A stretch of 64,000 nucleotides of DNA from Georgenia satyanarayanai (GTDB lineage Bacteria > Actinomycetota > Actinomycetes > Actinomycetales > Actinomycetaceae). The stretch covers positions 34,870-98,869 of the forward strand of contig NZ_UETB01000014.1 in assembly GCF_900116375.1 (NCBI RefSeq). The letters are read 5' to 3'. Under the pieces are notes generated by a model. It was given only the letters and a program-made list of their open reading frames with translations, made no database searches and was not told the origin of the DNA. Both the position numbers and the translations under genes were made by a program. Of the stretch, positions 46,455-55,486 are shown in pieces. Position 1 is the stretch's first letter. Each line of letters starts with the position of its first letter.

Positions 46455-47771
46455 ATGAGCACGCTCCGCCCGACCCGTACCTCGGCCGCCGTGGCAGCCG
46501 CACTCGCGCTGACCCTGAGCCTGACCGCGTGCGGTGCAAGCACCGATGAGGACACCGGGAGCACGCCCCCCCAGCAGGAGACGACGATGGCGCCCGAGGA
46601 GACCGACGCCATGGAGGGCGGCGACATGAGCGCCGTGATGCCGATGGGTACCGGGGACCCCTTCGCCGACGCCCGCACGGCCGCCCAGCACATGCCCGGG
46701 ACCGCCGCGACGCTCGCGGCCGGTTTCTCCGCGGCGCTGGAGATCCCCGGCGAGGTGGACTCCGAGGCCGCGGCGCTGCGGGCCACCATGACCGCCCTGC
46801 TGCAGGAGCACGTCTACCTCGCCGGCATCGCGGTGGCGACGGGCTACACGACCGGGCTGGACTCCGCGGAGTTCGAGGCCGCCGCGGCGACGCTCGACGA
46901 GAACTCCGTCGCGCTCGCGGACGCCGTCGGCTCGCTCGCCGGCGACGAGCAGCGCGAGACCTTCCTCGGGCTGTGGCGTGAGCACATCGGCTACTTCGTC
47001 GACTACGCCGCCGCAGCGAAGGAGGGTGACGACGCCGGGAGGGAGGCCGCGCTCGAGTCGCTGCAGGGCTACACGCAGGACGCCGGCGCCTTCTTCGAGG
47101 AGGTGAGCGGCGGCGAGCTGCCTGCCGGGGACATCGCCGCCTCGTTGGAGATGCACGTGTCGACGCTGAGCGCCGCCATCGACGACCTCGCGGCGGGCAG
47201 CCCGGAGGCCTACGCGTCGCTGCGCGAGGCCGCCGGTCACGTGGGCGAGGGTGCCGCCGTCATCGCCGGTGGCCTCGCCACGGCGACCGAGATGTCCGGC
47301 GACCCCGCGGACGAGGCCGCGACCCTGCGGGCGGACCTCACCGCGCTGCTCCAGGAGCACGTGTACCTCGCCGGCGTCGCGGTCTTCACCGCCTACACGA
47401 CCGAGGGCGGGACCGAGTCGGAGGCCTTCACGGCCGCCGCGGAGGTGCTCGACGCCAACACCGTCGCGCTCGCCGACGCCGTCGGCTCGCTGGCCGGCCC
47501 GGAGCAGCGCGAGGCGTTCCTCGGGCTGTGGCGCGAGCACATCGGCTACTTCGTCGACTACGCCGTCGCCGTCTCGACCGGTGACGAGGAGGCCGCGGAC
47601 ATGGCGCTCATGGAGCTCGACAGCTACCGCGGCGAGGCGGGGGCGTTCTTCGAGGAGATCTCCGGCGGCGAGCTGCCCGCCGACGCCGTCGCCGAGGGCC
47701 TGGCCATGCACGTCCAGACCCTCGCCGGCGCGATCGACTCGCTCAACGCCGCGCTCGTCCAGGGGTCCTGA
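46455..47771 (+). CDS. Lipoprotein with two tandem homologous domains (copper-amine-oxidase-N-like repeats)
   Basis: 438 residues from the ATG at 46455 with GGAGGA upstream. A lipobox (LSLTACGA, Cys about 24) is followed by a Glu/Met-rich linker. Two domains of about 150 residues are strongly alike: LLQEHVYLAGIAVATGYTTG / LLQEHVYLAGVAVFTAYTTE, VALADAVGSLAG in both, and LGLWREHIGYFVDYA in both, then GAFFEEVSGGELPA / GAFFEEISGGELPA. Each copy keeps His in QEHVYLAG and WREHIGYF. Similar repeats are known to me from Bacillus proteins annotated as copper amine oxidase N-terminal regions, so metal binding is conceivable but unproven. It is a probable SigK target. Confidence 0.75.
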   Translation: MSTLRPTRTSAAVAAALALTLSLTACGASTDEDTGSTPPQQETTMAPEETDAMEGGDMSAVMPMGTGDPFADARTAAQHMPGTAATLAAGFSAALEIPGEVDSEAAALRATMTALLQEHVYLAGIAVATGYTTGLDSAEFEAAAATLDENSVALADAVGSLAGDEQRETFLGLWREHIGYFVDYAAAAKEGDDAGREAALESLQGYTQDAGAFFEEVSGGELPAGDIAASLEMHVSTLSAAIDDLAAGSPEAYASLREAAGHVGEGAAVIAGGLATATEMSGDPADEAATLRADLTALLQEHVYLAGVAVFTAYTTEGGTESEAFTAAAEVLDANTVALADAVGSLAGPEQREAFLGLWREHIGYFVDYAVAVSTGDEEAADMALMELDSYRGEAGAFFEEISGGELPADAVAEGLAMHVQTLAGAIDSLNAALVQGS

Positions 47772-47775
47772 GGAC

Positions 47776-47816
47776 CGGCCCGGGCGCGGTCGGCCTCCCG
47801 ACCGTCGTCCGGGCCC
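47776..47816 (+). terminator. Nested hairpin between the lipoprotein gene and sigK
   Basis: Inner stem CGGTCGG / CCGACCG with a 4-base loop, outer stem CGGCCCGGGCG / CGTCCGGGCCCG, starting 5 bases after the lipoprotein stop. It probably terminates most transcription before sigK. Confidence 0.7.
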
Positions 47817-47837
47817 GTCGTCCGGCACACTTGCCCG

Positions 47838-48437
47838 ATGAGCTCCCTCGGTCCCGGACGTGCCGGCACGCCGGCACCCCCCGGACCCCCGGACCTCGCC
47901 GGTCTCCTGGCGCGGGTCGCGGGCGGGGACCGGGAGGCCTTCGCGCTCGTGTACGACGCGACCGCCCCGGCGGTCTACGGCACCGCTCGGCGCGTCCTGC
48001 GCGACCCCGACCTCGCCGCCGAGGTCACCCAGGACGTCATGGTCGAGGTGTGGCGCAACGCCGCTCGCTTCGACCCGGGACGGGGCAGCGCCCGCGCCTG
48101 GGTGACGACCATCGGGCACCGCCGCGCCGTGGACCGCGTGCGAGCCGTGCAGGCACAGCGCACGCGCGACGACCTCGCCGCCCAGCGCGAGTACTCACCC
48201 CCCTTCGACGACGTCCAGGAGAGCGTGGAGCGTGACGTGGAGCAGACGAGAGTGCGCGAGTGCCTGGAGAGCCTGAGCGACCTCCAGCGTGACGCCGTCG
48301 TCCGTGCCTTCTACCGGGGGCGCTCGTACCGCGAGGTGGCCGAGGACCTAAGCGTCGCGCTGCCGACGGTCAAGTCACGGATCCGGGACGGACTGACCCG
48401 GCTTCGCCACTGCCTGGGGGTGGGCGACGATGCGTGA
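47838..48437 (+). CDS. sigK: ECF sigma factor SigK
   Basis: 199 residues. Region 2 is FALVYDATAPAVYGTARRVL and VTQDVMVEVWRNAARFDPGR; region 4 is LESLSDLQRDAVVRAFYRG and SYREVAEDLSVALPTVKSRI. Two cysteines, C142 and C192, are 50 residues apart, the same spacing as C133/C183 that form a regulatory disulfide in M. tuberculosis SigK. The stop is overlapped by rskA. The start is the ATG at 47838; no strong RBS is seen. Confidence 0.92.
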   Translation: MSSLGPGRAGTPAPPGPPDLAGLLARVAGGDREAFALVYDATAPAVYGTARRVLRDPDLAAEVTQDVMVEVWRNAARFDPGRGSARAWVTTIGHRRAVDRVRAVQAQRTRDDLAAQREYSPPFDDVQESVERDVEQTRVRECLESLSDLQRDAVVRAFYRGRSYREVAEDLSVALPTVKSRIRDGLTRLRHCLGVGDDA

Positions 48438-49170
48438 GGACGAGGTGCGCGAGCTGCTGCCCGCCTGGGCGCTCGACGCGGTCACGCCCGAGGAGTCCGC
48501 CGCGGTCGACCGTGCGGTGGCCGCGGACCCGGCGCTCGCCGAGGAGGCGCGTGCCCTGCGCGAGGTCGCTGCGCTGCTGGCCACGGGTGCGAGCGTCCCG
48601 CCGCCCGCCTCGCTCCGGGCCGACGTCCTGGACCGCGTTGCTCGCACTCCCCAGGAGGGGACCGGTACCGACGCACCCGCTGAGGACGACGGCGTCGTCG
48701 TCGACCTCGCTCGGGTCCGCGCCCGACGGCGCGACCGGTGGCTGGTCGCGGCCGTGGTGCTCGCGGCGGCGGCGCTACCCGGCGTCATCGCGGTCCAGCA
48801 GTACGAGCGCGCGACACAGGCCGAGGAGCAGCTCACCACGGTGGCCGAGGCGCTCGCCGAGCCGGGAGCCGAGCTCCTCGCCGCGGACGTCGCCGGCGGG
48901 GGGCGTGCCGTCGCCGTCGTCGGCTCCGACACGTCGGTGTTCTCCGCCCGCGACCTGCCCTCGCTGGCGAGTGAGGAGGTCTACCAGCTGTGGGTCGTCG
49001 ACGACGGCGGTGCACGGTCGGCCGGGGTGCTCACCGTGGCCGCCGGGCGGGCCAGCGCCGAGCTCGCCGACCTCCCGGACGGGGCGACGATCGCGATGAC
49101 GGTCGAGCCGGCGGGCGGGTCGACCCAGCCCACGAGCGACCCCGTGGTTGCGCTCGCGGCGTCCGGCTGA
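48430..49170 (+). CDS. rskA: Anti-sigma factor RskA
   Basis: 246 residues overlapping sigK by 8 bases. The N-terminal cytosolic anti-sigma part (about 1-70: DEVRELLPAWALDAVTPEES...) is followed by one transmembrane helix (about 101-118, LVAAVVLAAAALPGVIAV). The extracytoplasmic RskA domain contains VYQLWVVDDGGARSAGVLTV. It holds SigK at the membrane; regulated proteolysis by Rip1-like enzymes releases it in mycobacteria. Confidence 0.92.
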   Translation: MREDEVRELLPAWALDAVTPEESAAVDRAVAADPALAEEARALREVAALLATGASVPPPASLRADVLDRVARTPQEGTGTDAPAEDDGVVVDLARVRARRRDRWLVAAVVLAAAALPGVIAVQQYERATQAEEQLTTVAEALAEPGAELLAADVAGGGRAVAVVGSDTSVFSARDLPSLASEEVYQLWVVDDGGARSAGVLTVAAGRASAELADLPDGATIAMTVEPAGGSTQPTSDPVVALAASG

Positions 49171-49242
49171 GCCCGCCCCCGGGGCGCCCCCAGAGACGTC
49201 GCGTACAGTGAATGTGCCGTGATGACGCCTCAAGGGAGACCT

Positions 49243-50076
49243 GTGACCGACCGTCCTGTCCGCCGCCGGAAGCCGCAGACCGTCCTCGAGGTGATCCGTC
49301 GGGAGCAGCTCACCCCGCACATGGTCCGGCTCTACCTCGGCGGCCCGGGCTTCGCCGCCTTCGAGGCGAGCGCGTGCACCGACAGCTACGTCAAGATCTT
49401 CTTCGTCAGACCTGAGCTCGGCCTCGAGCCGCCCTACGACGTCGCCGCGCTCCGTGAGCACCTCGCCGCCGAGGACCTGCCGGTCACCCGGACGTACACC
49501 GTGCGCGAGGTCAACGCCGCTGAGCAGTGGCTGGCGATCGACTTCGTCGTCCACGGCGCGGAGGGTCTGGCCGGGCCGTGGGCCGAGCGGGTCCAGCCGG
49601 GCGAGCGCGTGGTCCTCTCCGGCCCCGGGGGTGCCTTCAACGCCGACCCGACGGCGGACTGGCACCTGTTCCTGGGCGACGAGTCCTCCCTCCCCGCGAT
49701 CGCCGCGTCCCTCGAGTCGCTGCCCGGGGACGCCGTGGGCACCGCGCTCATCGAGGTCGGCGGACCGGAGGACGAGCTGCCGCTGCGCGCCCCCGCGGGC
49801 CTCGAGGTGCGCTGGCTGCACCGCGGCACCGCCCCCGCCGGCACGACGACGATCCTCGCCGACGCCGCGGCCGCGCTGCCCTGGCGCGAGGGCCGGGTCT
49901 GCGCCTTCGCCCACGGTGAGCGCGAGGCGGTCAAGGCCCTGCGCGACATCCTCTTCTCCCACCGGGGCCTGGAGCGGTCGCAGGTCTCGATCTCCGGGTA
50001 CTGGGCGTACGGCCGCACCGAGGACAGGTTCCAGGCCGAGAAGCGCGAGCCCGTGGGCAAGATCTTCACGGACTGA
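49243..50076 (+). CDS. Siderophore-interacting protein (FAD/NAD(P)H ferric reductase, ViuB/SIP type)
   Basis: 277 residues from a GTG at 49243 with AAGGGAG upstream; a GTG/ATG pair at 49219-49222 would add eight residues. The flavin-binding motif RTYTVREVNA (RxYS/T) is near residue 86. GPGGAFNADPTADWHLFLGD followed by ESSLPAIAA, the SIP C-lobe hallmark, is present. YWAYGRTEDRFQAEKREPVG is the typical end. It releases iron from ferric siderophores in the cytoplasm. No siderophore uptake genes are adjacent. Confidence 0.9.
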   Translation: MTDRPVRRRKPQTVLEVIRREQLTPHMVRLYLGGPGFAAFEASACTDSYVKIFFVRPELGLEPPYDVAALREHLAAEDLPVTRTYTVREVNAAEQWLAIDFVVHGAEGLAGPWAERVQPGERVVLSGPGGAFNADPTADWHLFLGDESSLPAIAASLESLPGDAVGTALIEVGGPEDELPLRAPAGLEVRWLHRGTAPAGTTTILADAAAALPWREGRVCAFAHGEREAVKALRDILFSHRGLERSQVSISGYWAYGRTEDRFQAEKREPVGKIFTD

Positions 50077-50502
50077 CGGAAGCGGTCGGCAACGTTCCCG
50101 GCGACGCCGGGGAGGCAGGTGCGGAGGGCGCTAGGTGGGAGTCGCTCGGCTTCGCACAGGCAACCTCTCCGTGCTCGACCCAGCCAGGACGGCACTGGAC
50201 GACGCAGTGATCGGCGTCATCCTTCGTCGCCAGGCCCGTCTTCCTCACGGGACGACGCGCCGTACGGACCCACCAGCCCGCGCTCGGACGCTGGCCCCAC
50301 GAGCCAACGCGGGCCCCACTGACCCGCCCCATCTCCGCAGCCCTCGAACGCTGGGAGCACATCTTCTTCCCCTGGTGCTCATCGGCCTCGACATGGCCCG
50401 AGGGCGACGCCTTCGGCCTGTGAGACAGCCTGGAAGCAGGTTCTCGCTCAGGAGGAGCGGCTGCGCGCCGATAGGACGACGTAGACGACGAACGGAGTGC
50501 CG
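50077..50502. other. 426-base intergenic region at the left edge of the copper island
   Basis: Apart from the possible recombinase remnant (50232-50423), nothing recognisable lies here. A GTG is found at 50497 just before the chosen start of the next gene. I saw no TTCAT direct repeat of the type found in the island's other promoters. Confidence 0.5.
50232..50423 (+). pseudogene. Possible tyrosine-recombinase (integrase) remnant
   Basis: The frame ending at the TGA 50421-50423 begins RPVFLTGRRAVRTHQPALGR. This resembles the PVFLTxRRA... phrase that precedes the catalytic HxLR box in actinobacterial site-specific integrases. The rest of the expected sequence is absent. Third-codon GC is high, as in coding DNA. 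The family link rests on one short phrase, so this is tentative. Confidence 0.3.
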
Positions 50503-51093
50503 GTGGACGGGATCCTCGCCATCTCTCAGCGCATGGCACAGATCGAGGTGACCCTCGGCTCGATCTCGGTCCCGCGCGTGCAGCCGGCCGCGGGCGCTGC
50601 CACAGCTTTCTCAGAGGTCCTCGCCCGCGCGGTCGCCGACACTGCCCCGACCGTGGCCAGCACCTCCACCGGCGGTGTGTCTTTCGAGCTCAACAGCGAC
50701 GGTGTGCCGGTCGATCTCGCGGCGTACGGCAACGGCCGCATCCCGCGTGACGCACTCGAGCCGGTGGGCGAGACCGGCCACAGGCTGTGGGCGCCCGCCG
50801 CTCAGTCGTTCGAGAAGCTCTTGTCGGCAGCTGCGGCCGACGGCGTATCCATCGGCGTCACGGACTCCTACCGTTCCTACGACGTGCAGGTCGACGTCGT
50901 GCGGCGCAAGGGTCTGTATTCAGAGGGCGGCCTGGGCGCCAAGCCTGGGACCAGCCAGCACGGCTGGGGAATGGCCGTTGACCTCGACCTAGACCCATCG
51001 GCGCAGGCATGGATGCGTGCAAACGCCGCTCGGTTCGGGTTCGTCGAGGACACCCCGCGTGAGCCCTGGCACTGGGCGTTCCAGCCCTCCTGA
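50503..51093 (+). CDS. M15-family D-alanyl-D-alanine carboxypeptidase-like peptidase
   Basis: 196 residues from a GTG at 50503 with GGAG 6 bases upstream. N-terminal residues (VDGILAISQRMAQIEVTLGS) form a short helix, then a linker, then the VanY/M15 catalytic domain: VTDSYRSYDVQVDVVRRKG, TSQHGWGMAVDLDLD with the zinc ligands His and Asp, and EPWHWAF with the last His. No signal peptide is evident; the N-terminal helix resembles that of some actinobacterial flagellar/cell-wall hydrolases. First gene of the island, about 115 bases before the regulator gene. Confidence 0.82.
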   Translation: MDGILAISQRMAQIEVTLGSISVPRVQPAAGAATAFSEVLARAVADTAPTVASTSTGGVSFELNSDGVPVDLAAYGNGRIPRDALEPVGETGHRLWAPAAQSFEKLLSAAAADGVSIGVTDSYRSYDVQVDVVRRKGLYSEGGLGAKPGTSQHGWGMAVDLDLDPSAQAWMRANAARFGFVEDTPREPWHWAFQPS

Positions 51094-51209
51094 CGCTGGA
51101 GAAGCACCCAGATGTGAGAGCAGCCGCGACGCTCAACATTCCGTACGGACGCGTCCGACGTCCAGCGAGCCTGGAACGGTCGGCCACGCCGACGGCGAGA
51201 ATGGGCGGT

Positions 51210-51923
51210 ATGACTACGGTCCCTACTGACGTGAACCTGCCCCGTGTGCTGGTCGTCGACGACGAAGCCCCGCTGGCGCGGCTGGCCGCCAGCTACCTGG
51301 AGCGTCACGGCTTCGAGGTCCAGGTCACCGGCGACGGAAGCGACGCGATCGAGCGGGCCCGTCAGTGGCGCCCGGGCGTCATCGTCCTCGACCTCGGGCT
51401 TCCCGGTGCTGATGGCATCGAGGTCTGCCGGACGGTGCGCACATTCTCCGACTGCTACATCGTCATGCTCACCGCTCGCGTGGAGGAGGTCGACAAGCTC
51501 ATCGGGCTGTCGGTCGGCGCCGATGACTACGTCACCAAACCTTTCAGCCCACGCGAGCTCGTCGCTCGGGTGCGGGCGATGCTGCGCCGCCCACGCCAGG
51601 ACACCGGGCCGCACGGGGCCGGTGCGTCGTTCGGGCCACTGACCATCGACCTGCTGGGCCGGGAGGCATTCATCGAGGGGAAACCCGTGGCGCTGACCCG
51701 CACCGAGTTCGATGTCCTCGCCGCCCTGGCCAGTCGCCCGACCATGGCCTTGTCCCGCCGCCAGCTCATCGAGCTGGTGTGGGGACCGGGCTGGGTGGGC
51801 GATGAGCACCTCGTCGACGTTCACATCGCTCACCTGCGGCGCAAGCTCGGGGATGACGCCACCGCGCCGAGGTTCGTCAAGACGGTGCGCGGCGTGGGCT
51901 ACCGGATGGGCACCGGCCAGTGA
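51210..51923 (+). CDS. OmpR/PhoB-family response regulator
   Basis: 237 residues from the ATG at 51210 (an ATG at 51201 is possible). The receiver domain has DDEAPLARL, the phosphoacceptor Asp in VIVLDLGLPGADG, MLTA, and KPF. The winged-helix effector (about 145-235) ends LRRKLGDDATAPRFVKTVRG. The stop overlaps the kinase start. It lies in a copper gene cluster and is the best candidate to bind the 11-bp direct repeats upstream of the island's genes. Confidence 0.93.
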   Translation: MTTVPTDVNLPRVLVVDDEAPLARLAASYLERHGFEVQVTGDGSDAIERARQWRPGVIVLDLGLPGADGIEVCRTVRTFSDCYIVMLTARVEEVDKLIGLSVGADDYVTKPFSPRELVARVRAMLRRPRQDTGPHGAGASFGPLTIDLLGREAFIEGKPVALTRTEFDVLAALASRPTMALSRRQLIELVWGPGWVGDEHLVDVHIAHLRRKLGDDATAPRFVKTVRGVGYRMGTGQ

Positions 51924-53062
51924 GCGCCACACCACGCCGCCGGTGGGGGCTCGGCGCCCGCTTGCTCGCGGCAATCGTCGCGGTCATCCTCGTCGCGGCC
52001 GCCACCGCATGGGCTGTCGCCGCCGCCATCGGCCCGGAGATCTTTCACGACCACATGCTCATGGCCGAGCCCGCGGACTCCTCAGTCGTCTCCCACGCGG
52101 AGGAGGCCTTCACCACCGCGTGGACGCTGTCGCTGTCCCTCGCACTGCTCGCCGCCCTCCTCACCTCGGTCGTCGTCAGTGTTTTCCTCACCCGGCGCAT
52201 CGCCAGGTCGCTTGAAGGCGTACGGCAGGCCGCCGCCAGGGTTGCCAGCGGTGACTACGCCGCACGCGTCCCCGACGTGCACATGGGCGGTGAGTTCGAT
52301 GACCTCGCCGGCGCGTTCAACACCATGGCCGCTGACCTCGGAGAGATCGAGCAGACACGTACGCGCATGCTCGGCGACCTCGCCCACGAGATGCGCACCC
52401 CGGTCGCCACGCTCGACGGCTACCTCGAGGGCATCCTCGACGGTGTGGTCACGGCCGACGAACCAACGGTGGGGATGCTGCGCGAGCAGGTCGCGCGCCT
52501 GGCTCGCCTCGCCCAGGACATCACCCTGGTCACCGCCGCCGGGGAGGGACGCCTGAGCATGCACTGGCAGGCCCTCCAGGTCGGTGCGTTGCTCGACGAC
52601 GCCGCCGCGCAGGCCGCCGCCAGGTTCACCGACAAGGGCGTCGAACTGAGGGTCGAGGCCACCGAGGAGGCCCGCCAGACGGTGCTCACGGCCGACCCCG
52701 ACCGGCTCGGGCAGGTCCTGACCAACCTGCTGGACAACGCCGTGCGGCACACCCCCCAGGGAGGTCGGGTGCAGCTCGAGGCGCAGCGGGCGGGGTCCAC
52801 GCTGCGCCTGTCGGTGCGCGACAGTGGCAGCGGGATCGCCGCCGAGCACCTGCCGCACCTTTTCGAGCGCTTCTACCGCGCCGACGCCGCCCGGGACCGC
52901 GCCCACGGCGGGTCGGGCATCGGCCTGGCCATCGTCCACTCCATCGTCCACGCCCACGGCGGCGCCGTGACCGCGACCAGCCCCGGTCCCGGCCACGGTG
53001 CCCTGTTCACCGTCGATCTGCCCGTGGTCGCCGACACCCGGCCCGGTCACCGCTCACCCTGA
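51920..53062 (+). CDS. Sensor histidine kinase
   Basis: 380 residues from a GTG at 51920 overlapping the regulator stop. Two helices (about 13-37, 58-82) flank a very short extracytoplasmic loop (about 20 residues: EIFHDHMLMAEPADSSVVSH) rich in His/Met, consistent with Cu+ sensing. A HAMP domain follows (RRIARSLEGVRQAAARV), then the H-box LGDLAHEMRTPVATLDGYL, N-box LTNLLDNAVRHTP, and G-boxes DSGSGI and GGSGIGLAIV. It phosphorylates the adjacent regulator. Confidence 0.92.
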   Translation: MSATPRRRWGLGARLLAAIVAVILVAAATAWAVAAAIGPEIFHDHMLMAEPADSSVVSHAEEAFTTAWTLSLSLALLAALLTSVVVSVFLTRRIARSLEGVRQAAARVASGDYAARVPDVHMGGEFDDLAGAFNTMAADLGEIEQTRTRMLGDLAHEMRTPVATLDGYLEGILDGVVTADEPTVGMLREQVARLARLAQDITLVTAAGEGRLSMHWQALQVGALLDDAAAQAAARFTDKGVELRVEATEEARQTVLTADPDRLGQVLTNLLDNAVRHTPQGGRVQLEAQRAGSTLRLSVRDSGSGIAAEHLPHLFERFYRADAARDRAHGGSGIGLAIVHSIVHAHGGAVTATSPGPGHGALFTVDLPVVADTRPGHRSP

Positions 53063-53129
53063 CCGGCCTCCGCCACAGATGCGCCTCGCAGGACCCGGTG
53101 GTGGCAAGGCCCCTATTGGTGGTGCGTGG

Positions 53130-55460
53130 CTACGGGCTCGTCGCGTCGGTAACTGTCAGCGCCGTGCGGGCGGGATTGACCTGCGGAGCGCCGCGGGCCG
53201 TGGCGGTGCTGGCCTCGGGGCTGAGGTCGAGGCGGCGCAGCAGCTGGGCGTTGAGCGCGACGACGATGGTCGACAGCGACATGAGGATCGCGCCGACCGA
53301 CATGGGCAGGACGAACCCGACCGGTGCCAGCACGCCCGCGGCCAGTGGCACGGCGGCGATGTTGTAGCCGGCGGCCCACCACAGGTTCTGCTTCATCTTG
53401 CGGTACCCGGCGCGGGAGAGCTGGATGACCGACAGCACCGAGCGCGGGTCGTCCGAGGCGAGGATGACGCCGGCGGAGGCGATCGCCACGTCGGTGCCCG
53501 CGCCGATCGCGATTCCGACCTCGGCCTGGGCCAGCGCGGGAGCGTCGTTGACGCCGTCACCGACCATGGCCACGGTGCGGCCCTCGTGCTGCAGCTGGGC
53601 GACCTTCTCGCTCTTGTCCTCCGGGCGCACCTGGGCGAAGACCTGGTCGATGCCCAGCTCGGCGGCCACAGCCCGGGCCACCGGCTCGGCGTCACCGGTG
53701 GTCATCACGACCCGGATGCCCAACTGGTGCAGGGCCTCGACCGCCTGCCGCGATTCCTCGCGGACCTCGTCGGCCAGCGCGACAGCACCGGCCACCTGCC
53801 CGTCGATGATCACGTGCAGGACGGTGGCACCTGCCTGTCCCCACGACGCGGTCGCTGCCAGCGGCTCGGCGCCGTGCTGGGACAGCAGGGCGGGCCCGCC
53901 CACCTGGACCTCGTGGCCGTCGACGGTGGCGTGCACCCCCACGGCCGTCGCGGCCCGGAAGTTCGCAGCCGGGGGCGCCTGTAGGCCGCGGTGATCGGCG
54001 GCTGCGACGATCGCCCGGGCCAGGGGGTGCTCGCTCTCGGCCTCGGCGGCCGCGGCCAGCCGCAGCAGCTCCTCGTTCTCGTACCCGCCGGTCCCCGTGA
54101 CACCGGTCAGCGCGGGCTCACCCTTGGTGAGAGTGCCGGTCTTGTCGAACAGCACCGTGTCGACCACCCGCATCCGCTCCAGGGCGCCACGGTCCTTGAC
54201 GAGGACCCCGCCGCGGGCGGCGCGCTCGGTCGAGATCGACACCACAAGCGGGATCGCCAGGCCCAGGGCATGGGGGCAGGCAATGACCAGGACGGTGATC
54301 GCCCGGACCAGCGCGCTCTGCGGGACCCCGAAGGACACCCACACCACCGCGGTGATCGCCGCGGCGATGACCGCGTACCAGAACAGCCAGCCGGCGGCCT
54401 TGTCCGCCAGCAGCTGGGCGCGGCTGCTGGAGGCCTGCGCCTCGGCCACCAGCCGCTGGATCCCGGCCAGGGCGGTGTCCTGCCCCACGGCCGAGACCCG
54501 AACCCGCAGCGCATTGTCGGTGGCCACCGTGCCGGCCACGACCTGGTCCCCCACTACGCGCGGCACCGGCCGCGACTCCCCGGTGATCATCGACTCATCG
54601 ACATCCGCGCCGCCGTCGATGACCTCACCGTCGGCCGGCACCCGCCCGCCCGGGCGAACGATGACGACATCACCGAGACGAAGGTCGGCGGGGGCAACCG
54701 TGACGACCTGATTCCCCTCCACCCGCTCGGCCTCATCGGGCAGCAACGCGGCGAGTGAGTCCAGTGCGGAGGACGTCTGGGCCAGGGAGCGCATCTCCAG
54801 CCAGTGCCCCAGCAGCATGATGACGACGAGCAGCGCCAGCTCCCACCAGAAGTCCAGCTCGTGGGAGAACAGCCCCAGGCTGGCCCCCAGGGACGCGACG
54901 AAGGCGACGGTGATCGCCATCCCGATGAGCACCATCATCCCCGGCTTGCGGGAACGGAGCTCACCGACCGCGCCGGTGAGGAACGGGCGCCCGCCCCACA
55001 GGTAGATCACCGTGCCCAGCACCGGGGACACCCACTCCACCCCTGGCACGTCAGGCAGCGTGTAGCCGAGCAGGTCGGCAAACATCCCGTTCACCAGCAC
55101 CGTGGGCACCGCCAGGGCCAGCATGATCCAGAACAGGCGACGGAACATGCCCACGTGGTCCCCAGGACCGCCGTGACCCGCGTGAGCGTCGTGCCCGCCG
55201 TGATACGCGTGGACGTCGGGACCGCTGTCGTGACCGGGCTGCTCCGCGTGCCCATCGCGCACGGCCGAGTCATGTCCTGCGGCGGTCAGCGGGTCGGTGA
55301 CACTCATGCCGCCAGTGGGCATCGCCTGCCCGTGCGCGGCCTCCCCGTCCCCATGCCCGCCCGCGTCACCCTGCGCCGAGTCGTGGTGGACGTGTGCGCT
55401 GTGATCCCGACCCTCCCGTGGCCGGTGCGCTGCGTGATCGTGGCCTGGTGGCGTACCCAT
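53130..55460 (-). CDS. copB: Heavy-metal P1B-ATPase, CopB type (CPH)
   Basis: 776 residues from the ATG at 55460 with AGGGG upstream (ATG 55478 is an alternative). The N-terminal 110 residues are extremely His-rich (GHDHAAHRP, SAHVHHDSA, HGGHDAHAGHG), as in CopB-type pumps. The transmembrane CPx box is CPHALGLAIPLV (CPH). Further landmarks are the DKTGTLTKGEP phosphorylation site, TGES, HP in SEHPLARAIV, GDGVNDAPAL and MVGDGVNDA. CPH-type P1B-3 pumps export Cu(II)/Cu(I) or Ag. It is preceded by a CsoR-like operator. Confidence 0.92.
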   Translation of the reverse strand: MGTPPGHDHAAHRPREGRDHSAHVHHDSAQGDAGGHGDGEAAHGQAMPTGGMSVTDPLTAAGHDSAVRDGHAEQPGHDSGPDVHAYHGGHDAHAGHGGPGDHVGMFRRLFWIMLALAVPTVLVNGMFADLLGYTLPDVPGVEWVSPVLGTVIYLWGGRPFLTGAVGELRSRKPGMMVLIGMAITVAFVASLGASLGLFSHELDFWWELALLVVIMLLGHWLEMRSLAQTSSALDSLAALLPDEAERVEGNQVVTVAPADLRLGDVVIVRPGGRVPADGEVIDGGADVDESMITGESRPVPRVVGDQVVAGTVATDNALRVRVSAVGQDTALAGIQRLVAEAQASSSRAQLLADKAAGWLFWYAVIAAAITAVVWVSFGVPQSALVRAITVLVIACPHALGLAIPLVVSISTERAARGGVLVKDRGALERMRVVDTVLFDKTGTLTKGEPALTGVTGTGGYENEELLRLAAAAEAESEHPLARAIVAAADHRGLQAPPAANFRAATAVGVHATVDGHEVQVGGPALLSQHGAEPLAATASWGQAGATVLHVIIDGQVAGAVALADEVREESRQAVEALHQLGIRVVMTTGDAEPVARAVAAELGIDQVFAQVRPEDKSEKVAQLQHEGRTVAMVGDGVNDAPALAQAEVGIAIGAGTDVAIASAGVILASDDPRSVLSVIQLSRAGYRKMKQNLWWAAGYNIAAVPLAAGVLAPVGFVLPMSVGAILMSLSTIVVALNAQLLRRLDLSPEASTATARGAPQVNPARTALTVTDATSP

Positions 55461-55486
55461 GGCAACCCCTCGTTCCATCGTTCCGC

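Noticed and set aside
49201..49242. IdeR/DtxR iron box before the siderophore-interacting protein
   Set aside because: No TTAGGTTAG-type palindrome is present in the short upstream region.
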